Shown here in pieces: positions 6,457 through 9,465 of a DNA stretch of 9,465 bases (positions are counted from its first letter, which is position 1; each line of letters starts with the position of its first letter). Both the position numbers and the translations under genes were made by a program. The DNA lies in the NCBI GenBank assembly GCA_030824725.1, contig JAPJRE010000134.1:1-9465 (forward strand), written 5' to 3'. A model generated the notes under the pieces. It did not search any database and was not told the origin of the DNA. It saw only the letters and a program-made list of their open reading frames with translations. The stretch is from Sphingomonas sp. Lineage in GTDB: Bacteria > Pseudomonadota > Alphaproteobacteria > Sphingomonadales > Sphingomonadaceae.

Positions 6457-6527
6457 GCTCGCCCTTTGAGATTTTCGCCGCTATCACAGCACGCACACAA
6501 CGCGACAAGGGCGCGAGAACGAAGCAC
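6457..6527. promoter_or_regulatory. Divergent intergenic region symporter / glmM
   Basis: Seventy-one bases between two divergent starts must supply promoters for both. For the symporter, the minus strand shows TTGTCG (6503-6508) and GATAGC (6480-6485) 17 bases apart. That is a weak sigma-70-like pair giving a very short leader. For glmM no plausible pair was seen, and its ribosome-binding site is weak too. No operator palindrome is evident. Confidence 0.35.
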
Positions 6528-7868
6528 ATGGCAAGAAAATATTTCGGTACTGACGGCATTCGCGGCGCCACCAACCTCTCCCCGATGACCGCCGCGATGG
6601 CGATGAAGGTGGGCATGGCGGCCGGCGCGCATTTCCGCCGCGGGGACCATCGCCACCGCGTCGTGATCGGCAAGGATACAAGGCTCTCCGGCTATATGCT
6701 GGAAAATGCGATGGTCGCGGGCTTTACTAGCGTCGGCATGGACGTGGTGCTGGTCGGCCCGATGCCGACCCCGGCGGTGGCGATGCTCACCCATTCGATG
6801 CGGGCCGATCTCGGCGTGATGATCTCGGCCAGCCACAACCCTTATTTCGACAATGGCATCAAGCTGTTCGGTCCGGACGGCTACAAGCTCTCCGACGCCG
6901 ATGAAGAGGCGATCGAGGCGCTGATCGACGGCGACGTGCCGCTCGCCGCCTCTGCCGCTATCGGCCGGGCTCGCCGCGTCGAGGACGCGCGCGGCCGCTA
7001 TATCCATTTCGCCAAGTCGACCTTCCCCTCCGATCTGACGCTCGACGGCCTCAAGGTGGTGGTCGATTGCGCGAACGGCGCCGCGTACCAGGTGGCGCCT
7101 TCGGCACTATGGGAGCTGGGCGCGGAGGTCGTCTCGATCGGCGTCTCCCCCAACGGCAAGAACATCAACGACGGCGTTGGCTCCACCGCGCCGCAGGTGC
7201 TGAGCGAGACGGTTGTCGGGTCCGGCGCAGCGCTGGGCATCGCGCTCGACGGCGATGCCGACCGGCTGATCGTCGTCGACGAAACCGGCACGGTGATCGA
7301 CGGCGACCAGTTGATGGCGCTCATCGCCACCGGCTGGGCCCGGCAGGGCAAGCTCGCCGGGGGTGGGCTGGTCGCCACCGTGATGTCCAATCTGGGGCTG
7401 GAGCGGCACCTCGCCGCGCAGGGCCTAGGGCTGGTGCGCACCAAGGTCGGCGACCGCTACGTGCTCGAGAAGATGCGCGGCTCCGGCTACAATGTCGGCG
7501 GCGAGCAGAGCGGGCACATCATCCTCTCCGACTATGCGACCACCGGCGACGGGCTGGTCGCGGCGCTGCAGGTGCTGGCCGAGATCGTCCGCGCCGGCGC
7601 ACCGGCGAGCGAGGTGCTCCACCGCTTCGAGCCGCTGCCGCAGCTGCTCAAGAACGTCCGCTTCGCCGGGGGCAAGCCGCTGGAGGACGAACGCGTCAAG
7701 GACGTGATCGCCGGTGCCGAGGCGGAGCTGAAGGGCCGCGGGCGGCTGGTGATCCGCGCCTCGGGCACCGAGCCGGTGATCCGCGTCATGGCGGAAGGCG
7801 ACGACAAGGTGCAGGTGGAAGCGGTGGTCGACCGCGTGTGCGACGCGGTGCGCGAGGCCGCGGGATGA
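6528..7868 (+). CDS. glmM: Phosphoglucosamine mutase
   Basis: Cytoplasmic enzyme that converts glucosamine 6-phosphate to glucosamine 1-phosphate, feeding GlmU and UDP-GlcNAc for peptidoglycan and lipopolysaccharide. At 446 residues it has the standard length. The start motif FGTDGIRG is typical of GlmM rather than phosphomannomutase. The phosphoserine loop ISASHNP places catalytic S102 exactly as in E. coli. The metal loop DGDADR gives D241, D243 and D245. The sugar-binding loop GGEQSGH is at 324-330, and the C-terminal phosphate-binding loop RASGTEP at about 410-416. All four active-site loops are intact. The ribosome-binding site is poor (purines GAACGAAG only). In many bacteria glmM follows folP or ftsH; here it heads a cluster with two small unknown genes and thiD. 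Confidence 0.97.
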   Translation: MARKYFGTDGIRGATNLSPMTAAMAMKVGMAAGAHFRRGDHRHRVVIGKDTRLSGYMLENAMVAGFTSVGMDVVLVGPMPTPAVAMLTHSMRADLGVMISASHNPYFDNGIKLFGPDGYKLSDADEEAIEALIDGDVPLAASAAIGRARRVEDARGRYIHFAKSTFPSDLTLDGLKVVVDCANGAAYQVAPSALWELGAEVVSIGVSPNGKNINDGVGSTAPQVLSETVVGSGAALGIALDGDADRLIVVDETGTVIDGDQLMALIATGWARQGKLAGGGLVATVMSNLGLERHLAAQGLGLVRTKVGDRYVLEKMRGSGYNVGGEQSGHIILSDYATTGDGLVAALQVLAEIVRAGAPASEVLHRFEPLPQLLKNVRFAGGKPLEDERVKDVIAGAEAELKGRGRLVIRASGTEPVIRVMAEGDDKVQVEAVVDRVCDAVREAAG

Positions 7869-7883
7869 TCGGATCGGCGCCGC

Positions 7884-7891
7884 GGAAGGGG
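7884..7891 (+). promoter_or_regulatory. Ribosome-binding site deciding the start of the 94-aa membrane protein
   Basis: GGAAGGGG lies six bases before the ATG at 7898. An earlier in-frame ATG at 7865 overlaps the glmM stop but has no such tract before it. The later start also removes a charged leader (IGSAPRKGRS) and leaves a simple three-helix protein. Confidence 0.6.
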
Positions 7892-7897
7892 CGCTCC

Positions 7898-8182
7898 ATG
7901 GATCGCTCTCCCCACATTCTGGGTGCTGCGTCGAACCTGCTCGGTATCGCGCTGCTCATCATCACCGGCCTCAAGCTGACCAAGGTCGCCGATCAGACGA
8001 TCGCGGATGAAGTGGCGTGGGTCGCGTGCCTGTTCTTCTCGGCCAGCTGCTTGCTGTCCTATCTCGCGATCCGCTCCCCCGTCCCGACGCGGGCCGAGGG
8101 GGTCGCCGACAAGGCTTTTCTGTGCGGGCTGGCGGCGCTGCTGGTGGCAGTGCTGGTCGTCGCCTTCAACCCGCCGCGCTGA
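7898..8182 (+). CDS. Small three-helix membrane protein, function unknown
   Basis: No family with a known function was recognised. From the ATG at 7898 it has 94 residues with three hydrophobic stretches, about 7-27, 39-58 and 73-90. The connecting segments are polar and short (LTKVADQTIADE, then RSPVPTRAEGVADK), and the tail NPPR is brief. Cysteines C44, C51 and C76 all lie within predicted membrane helices and form no zinc or haem pattern. There is no signal-peptide cleavage motif, so it is probably an integral inner-membrane protein. It follows glmM by 29 bases and precedes the DUF1272 gene by 43, in the same direction, so it is likely cotranscribed. A longer form starting at 7865 (105 residues) is possible. 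Codon use resembles its neighbours, so it looks native rather than acquired. Confidence 0.75.
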   Translation: MDRSPHILGAASNLLGIALLIITGLKLTKVADQTIADEVAWVACLFFSASCLLSYLAIRSPVPTRAEGVADKAFLCGLAALLVAVLVVAFNPPR

Positions 8183-8225
8183 GCGGCGCTTGCCTCCCGC
8201 GGCAAGGAGACTAGAAGGTTGGCCG

Positions 8226-8450
8226 ATGCTGGAAATGCGGCCTGATTGCGAACGCTGCGGCGTCGACCTCCCCGCCGATGCCGGCGGCGCGTTCATCTGC
8301 TCGTTCGAATGCACCTTCTGCGCCGAATGTGCCGACGACATGGACGAACGCTGCCCCAATTGCGGCGGCGAGCTGCTCGATCGTCCCGCCCGCACGGGCG
8401 ATGCGCTGCGGCGACACCCGGCATCCACCGAGCGCAAGCACAAGGGATAA
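8226..8450 (+). CDS. DUF1272 domain protein, eight-cysteine zinc-binding type
   Basis: A 74-residue protein matching the DUF1272 family, including the characteristic start MLEMRPDCERC and the core CSFECTFCAECADDM followed by CPNCGGEL. Eight cysteines (C8, C11, C25, C29, C32, C35, C43, C46) are arranged as four close pairs. That suits one or two zinc sites in a small zinc-finger fold; zinc binding is inferred, not shown. The C-terminal tail (RRPHPASTER-like, RRHPASTERKHKG) is basic, which would suit nucleic-acid or protein binding, but the family's role is unknown. AAGG at 8215-8218 is seven bases before the ATG. A stronger AAGGAG at 8204-8209 is 16 bases away and partly inside a 6-bp hairpin (8189-8194 with 8201-8206). 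The stop lies four bases before thiD. Confidence 0.88.
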   Translation: MLEMRPDCERCGVDLPADAGGAFICSFECTFCAECADDMDERCPNCGGELLDRPARTGDALRRHPASTERKHKG

Positions 8451-8454
8451 GGCC

Positions 8455-9465
8455 ATGGCCGCACGCGTCCTCATCATCGCGGGATCGGATTCCGGCGGCG
8501 GCGCCGGGATCCAGGCGGATATCAAGACCGTCACCATGCTGGGCGGCCACGCGATGACCGCGATCACCGCGATCACCGCGCAGAACACCGTCGGCGTCCA
8601 GGCGGTGCATCCGGTGCCGACCGACATGGTGCTCGCGCAGATCGATTCGGTGGTGCGCGACATCGGCGTGGATGCGGTGAAGATCGGCATGATCGGCTCT
8701 GCCCGGACCGCGCTCGCGGTAGCCGAGCGGCTGGACGAGCTGCCCGGCGTGCCGGTGGTGTTCGATCCCGTCATGGTCGCGACCAGCGGCGCGCGGCTGG
8801 CCGACGAGGCGACCGTCGCCGCCTTCGAGCGGCTGATGGACCGGGCGACGGTGGTGACGCCCAACCTGCCCGAGCTGGAGGCGATGGGCCGCGATCCTCA
8901 GGAGATCGTCGCGGCGCATGGCTGCGCGGTGTTGGTGAAGGGCGGTCACGCGGAAGGCGCCGAGGTGGTCGACACGCTCTATTCCGCCGATCCCGAAGAC
9001 CCGCCGCAGATCGAGTGGCGCGATCCCAGGATCGAGACCGGGAACACCCATGGCACCGGCTGCACGCTGGCCTCGGCGATTGCCTGCGGCCTCGCCTGCG
9101 AATGGGACCTGCCTGAGGCGGTGAGCCGGGCACGCCGCTTCGTGCGGATCGCGATGCGCGAGGCCGAGGGGTTGGGCCGCGGGCATGGCCCGATGGCGCA
9201 GCAGGCGGTGCGGCTCGACCTCAACATGAGCTTCTTCGAGCCGATGCTGAACCAGGTGACGGTGCCGGCGCAGGACCTCGCCGCGAGCGAGCGCTTCTAC
9301 CGGCTGCTCGGGCTGCGCCAGGTGGTGCGGGCCTCCCCGCGCTATGCCCGGTTTGAGACCGAGGGCGGCGCGACCTTCTCGATCGCGACGGACGAAGCCT
9401 ATACCGCGCCGGTCGTCTATTTTGAATGCGGCGACCTCGACGTGACCGTCGCCTATCTCCAGCAA
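8455..9465 (+). CDS. thiD: ThiD kinase fused to a VOC (glyoxalase-like) domain, partial at the right edge
   Basis: The N-terminal part (about 1-250) is hydroxymethylpyrimidine/phosphomethylpyrimidine kinase, which phosphorylates HMP and then HMP-P for thiamine synthesis. Motifs: AGSDSGGGAGIQADIKT at 9-25, QNTVGV, IGMIGS, DPVMVATSGARL, TPNLPELEA, KGGH at 162-165, GNTHGTGCTLASA with the conserved C203, and GHGPM at 243-247. The helix between TPNLPELEA and KGGH is shorter than in E. coli ThiD. Instead of stopping after GHGPM, the frame continues without a stop. From about residue 263 it reads as a VOC domain: NQVTVPAQDLAASERFYRLL, then RYARFETEGGATFS and VYFECGDLDVTVAYL. Q266 and Y323 sit where metal-binding VOC proteins usually have histidines. 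The window ends at codon 337, before the domain is complete. AAGGGA at 8442-8447 supports the ATG. It is probably cotranscribed with the DUF1272 gene. Confidence 0.93.
   Translation, partial: MAARVLIIAGSDSGGGAGIQADIKTVTMLGGHAMTAITAITAQNTVGVQAVHPVPTDMVLAQIDSVVRDIGVDAVKIGMIGSARTALAVAERLDELPGVPVVFDPVMVATSGARLADEATVAAFERLMDRATVVTPNLPELEAMGRDPQEIVAAHGCAVLVKGGHAEGAEVVDTLYSADPEDPPQIEWRDPRIETGNTHGTGCTLASAIACGLACEWDLPEAVSRARRFVRIAMREAEGLGRGHGPMAQQAVRLDLNMSFFEPMLNQVTVPAQDLAASERFYRLLGLRQVVRASPRYARFETEGGATFSIATDEAYTAPVVYFECGDLDVTVAYLQQ

Noticed and set aside
5200..6588. A 462-codon plus-strand open frame across the symporter gene
   Set aside because: It is extremely rich in Arg, Asp, Gln and His with no domain, and lies opposite an intact membrane transporter with family motifs.
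8189..8206. A 6-bp hairpin upstream of the DUF1272 gene as a terminator or riboswitch
   Set aside because: The stem is short, no T-run follows, and no conserved riboswitch architecture is visible. At most it could partly mask the AAGGAG at 8204-8209.
8552..8584. A short tandem repeat (ATCACCGCG, about three units) in thiD
   Set aside because: It encodes TAITAITAQNT, which fits the normal ThiD motif before QNT. It reflects codon choice rather than a repeat element.
8293..9465. A long minus-strand open frame opposite the DUF1272 and thiD genes
   Set aside because: The plus strand encodes clear DUF1272 and ThiD motifs over the same bases. The antisense translation looks like a GC-rich shadow frame.
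9226..9465. A separate VOC gene starting at the ATG at 9226 (ThiD residue 258)
   Set aside because: No stop codon separates it from thiD in the same frame, and no purine-rich ribosome-binding site precedes it. A fusion is the direct reading. Internal initiation cannot be excluded.
1..9465. CRISPR array, tRNA, rRNA, insertion sequence or phage genes
   Set aside because: No regularly spaced direct repeats, tRNA-like cloverleaf, rRNA segments, transposase or integrase motifs were seen. The only repeats are the two inverted palindromic doublets and the hairpin after gor.

Overview
The window looks like chromosomal housekeeping DNA from a high-GC alphaproteobacterium, most likely a sphingomonad (Sphingomonadales). 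The evidence is the strong G/C bias at third codon positions, the alphaproteobacterial flavour of the RNase III, glutathione reductase and GlmM sequences, and the short G/C-rich palindromic intergenic repeats. This placement is inferred from sequence character, not from a database search. No transposase, integrase, CRISPR array, rRNA or tRNA was seen.

Layout. 1-148 holds an inverted pair of short palindromic repeats downstream of a minus-strand operon, lepB (signal peptidase I) followed by rnc (RNase III). A divergent gap (1681-1784) separates lepB from the plus-strand pair pgi (glucose-6-phosphate isomerase) and a PhnA/YjdM-domain gene that overlaps the pgi stop. A second inverted pair of palindromic repeats fills much of 3584-3812, ahead of gor (glutathione reductase). 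gor converges on a minus-strand dicarboxylate/amino acid:cation symporter gene, with a strong hairpin between the two stops. A 71-bp divergent gap leads to a plus-strand cluster: glmM (phosphoglucosamine mutase), a 94-aa three-helix membrane protein of unknown function, a 74-aa eight-cysteine DUF1272 protein, and thiD. thiD continues in frame into a VOC (glyoxalase-like) domain and runs off the right edge.

How the genes relate. lepB-rnc is a classic pairing for protein export and RNA processing. pgi and glmM both act on hexose phosphates: pgi interconverts glucose-6-P and fructose-6-P, and fructose-6-P feeds GlmS/GlmM for UDP-GlcNAc and the cell wall. gor keeps glutathione reduced with NADPH. 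thiD makes HMP pyrophosphate for thiamine synthesis. The accessory small genes are unexplained.

Most worth a second look: the ThiD-VOC fusion; a symporter that keeps its TM8 binding residues but lacks the usual NMDG motif in TM7; a PhnA-domain protein whose zinc ribbon has no cysteines; and two repeat families whose paired copies differ by compensatory base-pair changes. Several gene starts were moved from the longest reading frame on ribosome-binding-site evidence, as noted in each entry.
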